From contig JAPDOI010000040.1 in assembly GCA_029168955.1 (NCBI GenBank), forward strand, positions 2,158,501-2,222,500: a stretch of DNA of 64,000 nucleotides. Direction: 5' to 3'. The translations under genes were made by a program, and so were the position numbers. Positions 11,056 to 22,400 of this stretch are shown in pieces. The notes under the pieces were generated by a model. It was not told the DNA's origin. It saw only the letters and a list, made by a program, of their open reading frames with translations, and did no database searches. This stretch comes from Aplectana chamaeleonis (Eukaryota > Nematoda > Chromadorea > Rhabditida > Cosmocercidae). The first letter of the stretch is position 1; the number at the start of each line of letters is the position of its first letter.

Positions 11056-11200
11056 GGCATGGAGCGTGAAGAGACTTCGCATTCACTGTTGAAGGTTGGC
11101 GCAAACTCGGTGCACCTATATAACATACAGTTATAGGATATGACACCGAAAATGCGCCAACCTTCGACAGTGAACGCGAAGTCTCTTCACGATCCATGCC
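11056..11200. mobile_element. Hairpin MITE, GGCATGGAGCGTG family, copy 1
   Basis: Inverted arms GGCATGG..CGTGAAGAGACTT..CACTGTTGAAGG and their complement enclose a short loop (ACATACAGTTATAGG). A partial related stretch precedes it at 10985-11050. Related copies lie at 39909-40050 and 47249-47366. Confidence 0.8.
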
Positions 11201-11399
11201 GACGTTAGGTGCACCGAGTCTGCGCCAAGTTTGAAGGAAACTTACTGCAGCACAACCGCTTCCGCTAAACCGGTGTCAAACGTACTACTCTGGAATTCGT
11301 GTTATTGGTCTCCAACCGATAGCTTTCCAGTGATATATAGATGTACACTGTCAATCCCTGGAGTGGGGGGAGCCGCTACCTCTGAGAGTTTTGGCCGAG

Positions 11400-11640
11400 A
11401 TATAGCCGCGAAACAGCCAACCAGGCTCCGCAGCGGCTCCTGGTGGGCTATTTCTCGGCTATTTCGCGGCTATTTCTCGGTTATTTCTCGGCTGTTTCGC
11501 GGCCAATGCTCGGCCGCGACCACGTTGCCCGCAAAATAGCCGCTAAATAACCGAGAAGTAGCCCACCAGGCTCCGCTGCGGAGCCTGGTGGGCTATTCCT
11601 CGGCTATTTCCCGACATCTGGTGCTCTTCACACAGCCACC
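11400..11640. repeat. GGCTATTTCGCGG short repeats with inverted repeat
   Basis: Runs of GGCTATTTC(G/T)CGG units, flanked by inverted CCACCAGGCTCCGC and GCGGAGCCTGGTGG. A second array with the same 10-13 bp words lies at 13325-13510. Function unknown. Confidence 0.75.
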
Positions 11641-12338
11641 AATCTGGAAATAAGGTGGCGAACTTCTATTGCCGGTCTTACCTTCATTCACAGTTACGGA
11701 CAACGATTCCGTCAACCATAACTATTGTTATGTGTTACGTAAGAAGACTTCCAAAGACAATATTGAGGTCTCTTTGCGTCGGTTTCCCAAACTCACGAAT
11801 AAAGTCAAACATCAGAAGGCGTTTCTGGTTGAGCCGCAACGCAGGGCTTATATCCATCAAGACTAGGGCTTTGCGGAAATCTTTTCATAATTCTCGAAAA
11901 CGGAAAGAAAATGGTCAGAACACGCAGGAAACGGAAGTTCGAAAACCGAAGAGACCAGAAAGATTGTGGATTTTCTAATTTCCACGTTTCATCGCTGCTC
12001 ATGGCTTGCAGATCTCATTCGATACCCTACGGTTTTAATCTTTTGTAAACAGATGTGAACATGATAAATGTAAGAAGTAAGGTGTAAAACTAGTTGGGGG
12101 GGAAGGCGCTCAGGGTTCAATTGAAAAATGAATGATACCACTTAAAGAAATCGAAGTAGTCCAGGGAGTTCCCATGAAAACAGTGACTTATTACGCTATC
12201 AGGCATCTGATATCAGAAGAAATTTTCATTTTCATGCATAAATCATTTCATTTTTTCGAGTGGCCACCCTTGACTAGTTTTGCACCGGAAGTAATCGTAG
12301 GGAACAAGTCATTCCGTACCTTGTCTGTGAGCTGAATC
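11641..12338. other. Central foldback segment without recognised gene
   Basis: Small open frames occur at 11655-11978 but lack recognisable motifs and show no splice context I can defend. Nothing else seen. Confidence 0.4.
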
Positions 12339-12752
12339 AAATGTTTATTGCAAGAGGCTGCAAAAAGTTTAGAAATCTGACTTTTTTTTCTTTCTCGAAA
12401 GTTTCCAAAAACCTGTGTTAAAAAAGAAAACTCTCTTTCAGCCAAGACTTCTTCTTCTTCTTCAAGGTGAGCTTTCGGCGCTTAGCGCCTTCGTCAGACC
12501 TGAAATGGTGGGCTAACCAGCCCAAACCAACAGAACCGACAACTGTCGTTGTGTTCTGTTAGTTTGGGCTGGTTAGCCCACCATTTCAGGTCTGACGAAG
12601 GCGCTAAGCGCCGAAAGCCCACCTTGAAGAAGAAGCAGAAGTCCTGGCTGAAAGAGAGTTTTCTTTTTTACCACAGGTTTTTGGAAACTTTCGAGAAAGA
12701 AAAAAAAAGTCAGATTTCTAAACTTTTTGCAGCCTCTCGCAATAAACATTTG
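12339..12752. mobile_element. Long near-perfect hairpin element (414 bp, ~200-bp arms)
   Basis: The left arm from CAAATGTTTATTGCAAGAGG pairs with the right arm ending CAATAAACATTTG with only scattered mismatches, all the way to the centre near 12545. The inner arms contain GGTGGGCTAACCAGCCCAAAC, itself partly palindromic (18 of 21 bases are in the word GGGCTAACCAGCCC). A transcript would fold into a ~200-bp duplex. No open frame. Confidence 0.9.
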
Positions 12753-13324
12753 AATCGCTTATGAGGCTGAGGGACAGGAGTATTTTATCATGTGAGCTGA
12801 ATGTGAAACCATCAGTATTGACAATGGCTTCAATCTTCGCTATATGCATGCCAAATTCGACAGATAACTCCATGTTCCACTGAGAAGAAGCATTCTGGTA
12901 GTCAGAGTGGAGGATAAAAGAAATATGAGGCGTGCATACTGTAAAATACGCCGATATCCTGCTATCATAAGAGCTTATGAGCGTCCCATTGTGAATAGAT
13001 CCATAATGCTTCAAAACCCATCAAATTGTGTATCGAAGAGTTATTTCGACTCGCACAATACGTCGCATGTGGCTGTAAAGCACCGTTCTGCAATGGTTGA
13101 TCTTCGCCTGGTATGCCAACAAGAATTCGCTCATGCAAGGAAATGTAGTAATAATGGGTGATCAAGAAACTCGCTTAGACCCGTATCCTTTTGGAGTAGG
13201 GCACGGCTAGGAAGTTCGCCATCGTAGACCGAAGCATTAGGAAGTTCGCCATCGCATAGACCGCACATAAATCAACTAAGCTCAACTAAGCTAAAGTGAA
13301 CTGGATCCAAGCAGACCACATATT
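12753..13324. other. Unassigned segment, no gene recognised
   Basis: Opposing small frames at 12907-13161 (plus) and 12718-13014 (minus) look like chance openings. No homology recognised. Confidence 0.35.
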
Positions 13325-13512
13325 AGGCGGCTATTTCACGGCTATTTCGCGGCGAGAACTATTTGGCGGCTATTTTGCGGCCAGCATTATTTAGCGGCTA
13401 TTTGGCGGCTATTTCGCGGTTATATCGCGGCCGGCGTTATTTGGCGGCGAATTCCCGGCTATTACGCGGCCAGCAGGCATTTTGCGGCTATTTCGCGGCT
13501 ATTTCTCGGGCA
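13325..13512. repeat. GGCTATTT-CGCGGC short repeat array
   Basis: About ten diverged copies of GGCTATTTCGCGGC/GGCGGCTATTT interspersed with GCCAGCATTATTT. Same word family as 11400-11640. Confidence 0.8.
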
Positions 13513-13865
13513 AAACTCTGAGGGACGCTGATATGATAGCTTTCTCATAAAAGTCGAGCGGTTGTTTTTGAGAAAACAAAATAGTAGAAATGGAGAAACA
13601 ACCGCTCCAATCCTAAAATAGATAGGATACAAACCATAAATACTGTTGAAGTGTACTATATGTGACTTTCCGATCTTGCGTTTATGTCTCCTGGCTCGCT
13701 ACGCGAGCCACTCGCCATAAACACCTCCTTCACTCGAAAATTCTCGCTCATGTTTGGAACAGATTGTCCAGCTTCGAGGATTTTATTGTGCATTTGAGGA
13801 TTTTATTGTAATCCACGTAGTGACGATAGCATACACATTAGAGTGAGGACTTTTTAAAAAGAGAC

Positions 13866-14160
13866 CGAACGAACGAATTTCGAATAAATTCTTTCATTTT
13901 TTATTTCGAACGAACGAATTTCGAATAAATTCGTTCATTTTTTATTTCGAACGAACGAATTTCGAATAAATTCGTTCATTTTTTATTCCAAACGAACGAA
14001 TTTCGAATAAATTCGTTCATTTTTTATTTCGAACGAACGAATTTCGAATAAATTCGTTCATTTTTTATTTCGAACGAACGAATTTCGAATAAATTCGTTC
14101 ATTTTTTATTTTGAACAAACGAATATTCGAAATTCGAATATTCGAATGTCGAATAATTTA
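13866..14160. repeat. AT-rich minisatellite, 41-bp unit x ~6
   Basis: The unit begins GAACGAACGAATTTCGAATA; copies start at 13867, 13908, 13949 and onward, with six near-identical units. The tail merges into GAATATTCG words near 14125. Stretches on either side (13513-13865 and 14161-14560) hold no recognised gene. Confidence 0.9.
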
Positions 14161-14589
14161 AGCATCCATAGCAATATCGCGCAACTACGAAGTGAGCGGC
14201 AACAACAAGTTGAATTCTTCTTCTAAAGCTTTATTTCCACCTTCAATTAAAATTAATAAGGCACGACTCATCTCTAAACCTGTACGGGATACCACGCAAA
14301 GAATGCTACAAAATCAACTTTTCCGCTCTAGCTTAGCCTAAGGAGTTTATTCGAGGAGCCTAACTAGCTTTGCTTGCCCCATAAGCCAGCCAGATTGGTG
14401 GAGCCGAGCTCCATAGTTACTTTCCTTAGGGTACTTTCGCCTCTATGGTTTAAATGAGGCGCAGAGTTCTGCTGGAGCCAACAACGGGGCTCGGCTTCAC
14501 CGACCTGGCTTATGGAGCGAGCAAAGTTAGGAACCCGATATATCATTCGACGCAGAATTTCACATCGATTTCAAAAACAAAACTCACCA

Positions 14590-15160
14590 GGTTAAAGAGT
14601 TATAGGCGAAAAACCGGTGTTTCGTAAAATGAATTAGGCTGAAGGATCGAGAAAATATTTTTCCAAGCTGGAAGCAGAAGTTGACGCAGAATTCTATCTC
14701 CAAGCACAACAAATTTATGGACGAAAAACCGGCAGTGACACCCATCCAATCTTGAAGATGACTCGCATGAGTGTTGGGGCACTTTCATTGTTTTTCGGGG
14801 CGTTTCACTGGTTGTCACTGGTTCTCCCAATGGTGAAGGTTTCCCACTTTGCCTGCCCAGGGGTGAAGGTTGGTGGAGTACATGTATCCACCTAACGAAG
14901 CTATGGTTGGTGTTATCATTGCGCGGCGGCATGAAAAAATGGGGGTGGTCAAGTGCGATTGCCATGTGGCTCTCCCTGTTAGAACCGCCCTAGTAGCCTC
15001 ATCAGACGATGTGGGGAAAAATTTAGCTCTTGCGTTCGGGAAAACGGAACAATGGAGTAATGAAGAAAATGAAATCAGGTACATATGTCGATTCCTTCAT
15101 ACATTAGAGCTGATTTTCATATTTTTTGTTAAATCAGCTCGGGTATTCAAATTGGAATAA
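14590..15160. other. Segment with dispersed AAGTGCGAT-type repeat, no gene
   Basis: The stretch around 14920-14985 resembles sequences at 35080-35150, 35420-35495 and 56235-56405, which share gcggcacgaaaaAatggg-like and AAGTGCGAT words. Opposed small frames lack recognisable protein features. Confidence 0.4.
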
Positions 15161-15174
15161 CGTTCAAATATTCA

Positions 15175-15445
15175 CCTCTGCGAATAATCGAATTTGAATA
15201 ATGTTCGAATATTCACCTTTTCCGAATAGTCGAATTCGAATAATATTCGAATATTCACCTTTTGCGAATAGTCGAATTCGAATAGTGTTCGAATTTTCAC
15301 CTTTCCCGAATAGTCGAATTCGAATAATGTTCGAATTTTCACCTTTTGCGAATAGTCGAATTCGAATAATGTTCGAATATTCACACTTTTCGAATATTCG
15401 AATGTTCGAATAAAAATTTGTTCGAAAAAATCGAATATTTATTCA
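15175..15445. repeat. AT-rich minisatellite, 42-bp unit x ~5-6
   Basis: CGAATAGTCGAA recurs at 15223, 15265, 15307 and 15349, an exact 42-bp period. Units carry TTCGAATATTCACC. Unrelated in sequence to the GC-rich 42-bp array but identical in period. Confidence 0.9.
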
Positions 15446-15454
15446 AACTCGAAT

Positions 15455-16165
15455 TATCTAACTGTTTTGCTTTGCTACGGATTAGTATGATTTGGAAATG
15501 AAACATTTGTGAGAAACTCGTTAAAAGAGGTGAAATGTCTTATGCTACTGATTTGGCATGGGAATAAACCCAAAAGAAGCGCTAAAAACTCAGTGAAATG
15601 ATTCATCGTTGATTTGGCTGTGCACTTGTTTACTAAACAACAAAAATTGAGTGTGAGATTGAAAAACCAAATCACGCACATCTTACTAAGCACACACATT
15701 TATTCGTGTGACTGCAATTCTCTTAGTTGACAACATTCGCATAGACACACTACGTGATGTTATTTCCACTTTCATTAATTGATAGTCAATCGGAAGCGAA
15801 CGCGTCAAATAATTTAGTAATGCTTGAACATCAATATTTCTGAATGATTGAGGTGGGAGACGCAACATAATTTTGCAAGGACCTTAGACTCGTTAACCTA
15901 AACTGCAAGCGTTAGGTTGATTTCAGAAGAGATGTGCGTGATTTGGTTTTTCAATGTCGCACTCAATTTTCGTTGTTTAGTAAACAAGTGCACAGCCAAA
16001 TCAACGATGAATCATTTCACTGAGTTTTTAGCGCTTCTTTCAAGTTTATTCCCATGCCAAATCAGTAGCATAAGACATCTCATTTCTTTTAACGAGTTTC
16101 TCACAAATGTTTCATTTCCAAATCATACTAATCCGTAGCAAAGCAAAACAGTTAGATAATTTCAC
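15455..16165. repeat. 700-bp palindrome with TTATCTAAC ends, copy 2
   Basis: Second copy of the palindrome at 8579-9275, differing by scattered substitutions. Arms at about 15465-15690 and 15930-16160. It forms the inner boundary of the right arm of the giant foldback. Confidence 0.85.
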
Positions 16166-16400
16166 TTTATTTTAGCGAAGGTTTCCTTTTAAAGGCACAT
16201 TACACCCTCAGATATGACCTTTCAAATGTTCATGCAGTTGTGTAGTAGACCCCTCTTGCATAAAACTTGCCCACCTCTTCTAGCACCACCACAGTTCACA
16301 CCCTTTTTCATGGTTTCCGAACCCAATAACGACTAGATGAACGGTTGAATCTCAACCGCGTTTTCGATTTTCACTCTCTTGCCGGTCCTCCCGGTTGGCT
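16165..16400 (-). repeat. Linker of giant foldback, right copy
   Basis: Reverse complement of 8390-8579 extended by the junction with the minisatellite. Matches include CCTTTTAAAGGCACATTACA and the CCGAACCCAATAACGACTAG stretch. Confidence 0.75.
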
Positions 16401-19400
16401 CGAACACACGATGCGTAACGCTTGGCATACTCGAGTCTCACACAGTTTCCCCGGCGCTTGGCGTTTTTTAAGTCGAGTCTCACACACTTTACCCGGCGCT
16501 TGGCGCACTTCCAATTGGGTCCCGCACACTTTCTTAGGCGCTTGGCGTACCCGAAGTTGGGTCCCGCACACATTTTCTGGCGCTTTGTGTGCTCCCAGTT
16601 AGATCCCGCACACGTACCCGGCGCATGGCGCACTCCCAGTTGAGTCCTTCACGCTTTGCTCGGCGCTTGGCGCACCCGAAGTTGGAGCCCGCTCACGTTC
16701 CTCGGTGCTTGGCGCGCTCCCAATTGGGTCCCGCACACTTTCCCCGGCGCTTGGCGCACTCCCAGTTGGGTCACGAATACGTTCCCCGGCGCATGGAACA
16801 CTTCCAGTTGGGTCCCGCACGCTTTCCTCGGCGCTTGGCGTACCCAAAGTTGGGTCCCGCACACGTTCTCCGGCGCTTGGCGCGCTCCCAGTTAGATCCC
16901 GCCACTATCCCCGGCGCTTGGAGCGCTCCCAGTTGAGTCCCGCACACTTTCTCCGGCTCTCGGCGCTTTTTATTTGGGGTCCCGCACACGTTCCCCGTCG
17001 CTTGGCACACTTTTAGTTGGGTCGCGAACACGTTTCCCGTGCGCTTGGCGCACTTTTGGTTGGGTCCCGCACACGTTCTGTGGGGTTTGGCACACTTCCA
17101 GTTGGGCACCGCGCATGTTCCCCGGCGCACAGCACAGTTCTAGTTGGGTCCCGCATACGTTTCCCGGCGCTTGGCGCACTTCTACTTGGGTCCTGCACAC
17201 GTTCTCCGGCTCTTGGCGCACTTCTAGTGTGGTTTCGAACACGTTCCTAGCTCTCGGCGCACTTCTAGTTGGGTCCCGAACACGTTCCCCGGCGCTCAGC
17301 ACAGTTCCAGTTGGGTCCCGCACACGTTTCCCGATGCTTGGCACTTCTACTTGGGTTCTGCACACGTTTTCCGGCGCTTGGCGCACTTCTACTTGGGTTC
17401 TGAACACGTTCCCCAGCGCTTGGCGCACTTAAATTTGGGTCCCGCCCACCTTCAAGGCGCTTAGCGCACTTCGAGATGGGTCCCGCACACGTTCTCCGGC
17501 ACTTGGCGCACTTCTGTTTGGGTCCCGCATACGTTGCCCAGCGCTTGCCGCACTTCTACTTGGGTCCTGCACGCGTTCTTCGGCGCTCGGCGCACTTCTA
17601 GTTGGATCCCGAACACGTTCCCCGGCGCTCAGCACAGTTCTAGATGCGTCTCGCATACACTCCCCGGCGCTCGGCGCACTTCTAGTTGGGTCCCGCACAC
17701 GTTTCCCGGCGCTCAGCACAGTTCTAGTTGGGTCCCGCATACGTTCCCAGGCGCTTGGCGCACTTCTAGTTGGGTCTCGCACACGTTCCCCGGCGCTCAG
17801 CACAGTTCTATTGGGTCCCGCATACCTTGCCCAGCGCTTGGCGCACTTCTACTTGGGTCCTGCACACGTTCCCCGGCGCTTGGCGCACTTCCAATTGGGT
17901 CCTGCACACGTTCCTAGGCGCTTGGCGCACTTATATTTGGGTCCTGCGCACGTTCCCCGGCACTTGGCGCACTTCTACTTGGGTTCTGCACACGTTCCCC
18001 GGCGCTCGGCGCCCTTCTAGTTGGGTCCCGCACACGTTTCCCGGCGCTCAGCACAGTTCTAGTTGGGTCCCGCATACGTTGCCCAGCGCTTGGCGCACTT
18101 CCACTTGGGTCCTGCACACGTTCCCCGGCGCTTGGCGCATTTATAGCTGGGTTCCGCACGTTCCTGGCGCTCGGCGCACTTCTAGTTGGGTCCCGAACAC
18201 GTTCCCCGGCGCTTGGCGCACTTCTACTTGGGTTCTGCACACGTTCCCAGGCGCTTGGCGCACTTCTAGATGGGTCTCGCACACGTTCTCCGGCGCTTGG
18301 CGCACTTCTGTTGGGTCCCGTGCACGCTTCCCGTCGCTTGGCGCACATAAATTTGGGCCCCGCACACCTTCCCGGCGCTTGGCGCACTTCTGGATGGGTC
18401 CTGCACACGTTTTCTGTCACTTGGCGCACTTCTGGATGCGTCCCGCATCCACTCCCCGGCGCTCGGCGCACTTCTAGTTGGGTCCCGCACACGTTTCCCG
18501 GCGCTCAGCACAGTTCTAGTTGGGTCCCGCATACGTTGCCCAGCGCTTGGTGCACTTCTACTTGGGTCCTGCACACGTTCTCCGGCGCTTCGCGCACTTC
18601 TGTTTGGGTCCCGCACACGTTTCCCGTCGCTTGGCGCACTTCTACTTGGGTCCTGCACACGTTCCCCGGCGCTTGGCGCACTTCTAGATGTGTCCTGCAC
18701 GCGTTCTTCGGTGCTTAACGCACTTTTAGTTGGGTCTCGCACACGTTCCCCGGCGCTCAGTACAGTTCTAGTTGGGTCCCGCATACGCTGCTCAGCGCTT
18801 GGCGCACTTCTACTTGGGTCCTGCACACGTTCCCAGGCGCTTGGCGCACTTATAGCTGGGTTCCGCACATGTTCTTGGCGCTCGGCGCACTTCTAGTTGG
18901 GTCCCGCACACGTTCCCCGGCGCTTGGCGCACTTCTACTTGGGTTCTGCACACGTTCCCAGGCGCTTGGCGCACTTCTAGATGGGTCTCGCACACGTTCT
19001 CCTCCGGCGCTTGGCGCACTTCTGTTTGGGTCCCGTGCACGCTTCCCGTCGCTTGGCGCACATAAATTTGGGTCCCGCACACCTTCCCGGCGCTTGGCGC
19101 ACTTCTAGTTGGGTCCCGCACACGTTTCCCGGCGCTCAGCACAGTTCTAGTTGGGTCCCGCATACGTTGCCCAGCGCTTGGTGCACTTCTACTTGGGTCC
19201 TGCACACGTTCCCCGGCGCTTCGCGCACTTCTGTTTGGGTCCCGCACACGTTTCCCGTCGCTTGGCACACTTTTAGTTGGGTCGCGAACACGTTTCCCGT
19301 GCGCTTGGCGCACTTTTGGTTGGGTCCCGCACACGTTCTGTGGGGTTTGGCACACTTCCAGTTGGGCACCGCGCATGTTCCCCGGCGCACAGCACAGTTC

Positions 19401-22400
19401 TAGTTGGGTCCCGCATACGTTTCCCGGCGCTTGGCGCACTTCTACTTGGGTCCTGCACACGTTCTCCGGCTCTTGGCGCACTTCTAGTGTGGTTTCGAAC
19501 ACGTTCCTGGCTCTCGGCGCACTTCTAGTTGGGTCCCGAACACGTTCCCCGGCGCTCAGCACAGTTCTAGTTGGGTCCCGCACACGTTTCCCCGGGATGC
19601 TTGGCACTTCTACTTGGGTTCTGCACATCGTTTTTCCGGCGCTTGGCGCACTTCTACTTGGGTTCTGAACACGTTCCCCAGCGCTTGGCGCACTTAAATT
19701 TGGGTCCCGCCCACCTTCAAGGCGCTTAGCGCACTTCGAGATGGGTCCCGCACACGTTCTCCGGTACTTGGCGCACTTCTGTTTGGGTCCCGCATACGTT
19801 GCCCAGCGCTTGCCGCACTTCTACTGGGTCCTGCACGCGTTCTTCGGCGCTCGGCGCACTTCTAGTTGGATCCCGAACACGTTCCCCGGCGCTCAGCACA
19901 GTTCCCAGATGCGTCTCGCATACACTCCCGGCGCTCGGCGCACTTCTAGTTGGATCCCGCACACGTTTCCCGGCGCTCAGCCCAGTTCGAATTGGGTCCC
20001 GCATACGTTCCCAGGCGCTTGGCGCACTTCTAGTTGGGTCTCGCACACGTTCCCCGGCGCTCAGCACAGTTCTATTGGGTCCCGCATACCTTGCCCAGCG
20101 CTTGGCGCACTTCTACTTGGGTCCTGCACACGTTCCCCGGCGCTTGGCGCACTTCCAATTGGGTCCTGCACACGTTCCCCGGCGCTTGGCGCCCTTCTAC
20201 TTGGGTTCTGCACACGTTCCTAGGCGCTTGGCGCACTTATATTTGGGTCCTGCGCACGTTCCCCGGCACTTGGCGCACTTCTACTTGGGTTCTGCACACG
20301 TTCCCCGGCGCTCGGCGCACTTCTAGTTGGGTCCCGCACACGTTTCCCGACGCTCAGCACAGTTCTAATTGGGTCCCGCATACATTGCCCAGCGCTTGGC
20401 GCACTTCTACTTGGGTCCTGCACACGTTCCCAGGCGCTTGGCGCACTTATAGCTGGGTTCCGCACGTTCTTGGCGCTCGGCGCACTTCTAGTTGGGTCCC
20501 GCACACGTTCCCCGGCGCTTGGCGCACTTCTACTTGGGTTCTGCACACGTACTCAGGCGCTTGGCGCACTTCTAGATGGGTCTCGCACACGTTCTCCGGC
20601 GCTTGGCGCACTTCTGTTGGGTCCCGTGCACGCTTCCCGTCGCTTGGCGCACATAAATTTGGGCCCCGCACACCTTCCCGGCGCTTGGCGCACTTCTGGA
20701 TGGGTCCTGCACACGTTTTCTGGCACTTGGCGCACTTCTAGATGCGTCCCGCATCCACTCCCCGGCGCTCGGCGCACTTCTAGTTGGGTCCCGCACACGT
20801 TTCCCGGCGCTCAGCACAGTTCTAGTTGGGTCCCGCATACGTTGCCCAGCGCTTGGTGCACTTCTACTTGGGTCCTGCACACGTTCCCCGGCGCTTCGCG
20901 CACTTCTGTTTGGGTCCCGCACACGTTCCCCGTCGCTTGGCACACTTTTAGTTGGGTCGCGAACACGTTTCCCGTGCGCTTGGCGCACTTTTGGTTGGGT
21001 CCCGCACACGTTCTGTGGGGTTTGGCACACTTCCAGTTGGGCACCGCGCATGTTCCCCGGCGCACAGCACAGTTCTAGTTGGGTCCCGCATACGTTTCCC
21101 GGCGCTTGGCGCACTTCTACTTGGGTCCTGCACACGTCTCTCCGGCTCTTGGCGCACTTCTAGTGGTTTCGAACACGTTCCTAGCTCTCGGCGCACTTCT
21201 AGTTGGGTCCCGAACACGTTCCCCGGCGCTCAGCACAGTTCCAGTTGGGTCCCGCACACGTTTCCCGATGCTTGGCACGTCTACTTGGGTTCTGCACACG
21301 TTTTCCGGCGCTTGGCGCACTTCTACTTGGGTTCTGAACACGTTCCCCACCGCTTGGCGCACTTAAATTTGGGTCCCGCCCACCTTCCAGGCGCCTAGCG
21401 CACTTCGAGATGGGTCCCGCACACATCTCTCTCCGGCACTTGCCGCACTTCTGTTTGGGTCCCGCATACGTTGCCCAGCGCTTGCCGCACTTCTACTTGG
21501 GTCCTGCACGCGTTCTTCGGCGCTCGGCGCACTTCTAGTTGGATCCCGAACACGTTCCCCGGCGCTCAGCACAGTTCTAGATGCGTCTCGCATACACTCC
21601 CCGGCGCTCGGCGCACTTCTAGTTGGGTCCCGCACACGTTTCCCGGCGCTCAGCACAGTTCTAGTTGGGTCCCGCATACGTTCCCAGGCGCTTGGCGCAC
21701 TTCTAGTTGGGTCTCGCACACGTTCCCCGGCGCTCAGCACAGTTCTATTGGGTCCCGCATACCTTGCCCAGCGCTTGGCGCACTTCTACTTGGGTCCTGC
21801 ACACGTTCCCCGGCGCTTGGCGCACTTCCAATTGGGTCCTGCACACGTTCCCCGGCGCTTGGCGCCCTTCTACTTGGGTTCTGCACACGTTCCTAGGCGC
21901 TTGGCGCACTTATATTTGGGTCCTGCGCACGTTCCCCGGCACTTGGCGCACTTCTACTTGGGTTCTGCACACGTTCCCCGGCGCTCGGCGCACTTCTAGT
22001 TGGGTCCCGCACACGTTTCCCGACGCTCAGCACAGTTCTAATTGGGTCCCGCATACATTGCCCAGCGCTTGGCGCACTTCTACTTGGGTCCTGCACACGT
22101 TCCCAGGCGCTTGGCGCACTTATAGCTGGGTTCCGCACGTTCTTGGCGCTCGGCGCACTTCTAGTTGGGTCCCGCACACGTTCCCCGGCGCTTGGCGCAC
22201 TTCTACTTGGGTTCTGCACACGTTCCCAGGCGCTTGGCGCACTTCTAGATGGGTCTCGCACACGTTCTCCGGCGCTTGGCGCACTTCTGTTGGGTCCCGT
22301 GCACGCTTCCCGTCGCTTGGCGCACATAAATTTGGGCCCCGCACACCTTCCCGGCGCTTGGCGCACTTCTGGATGGGTCCTGCACACGTTTTCTGGCACT

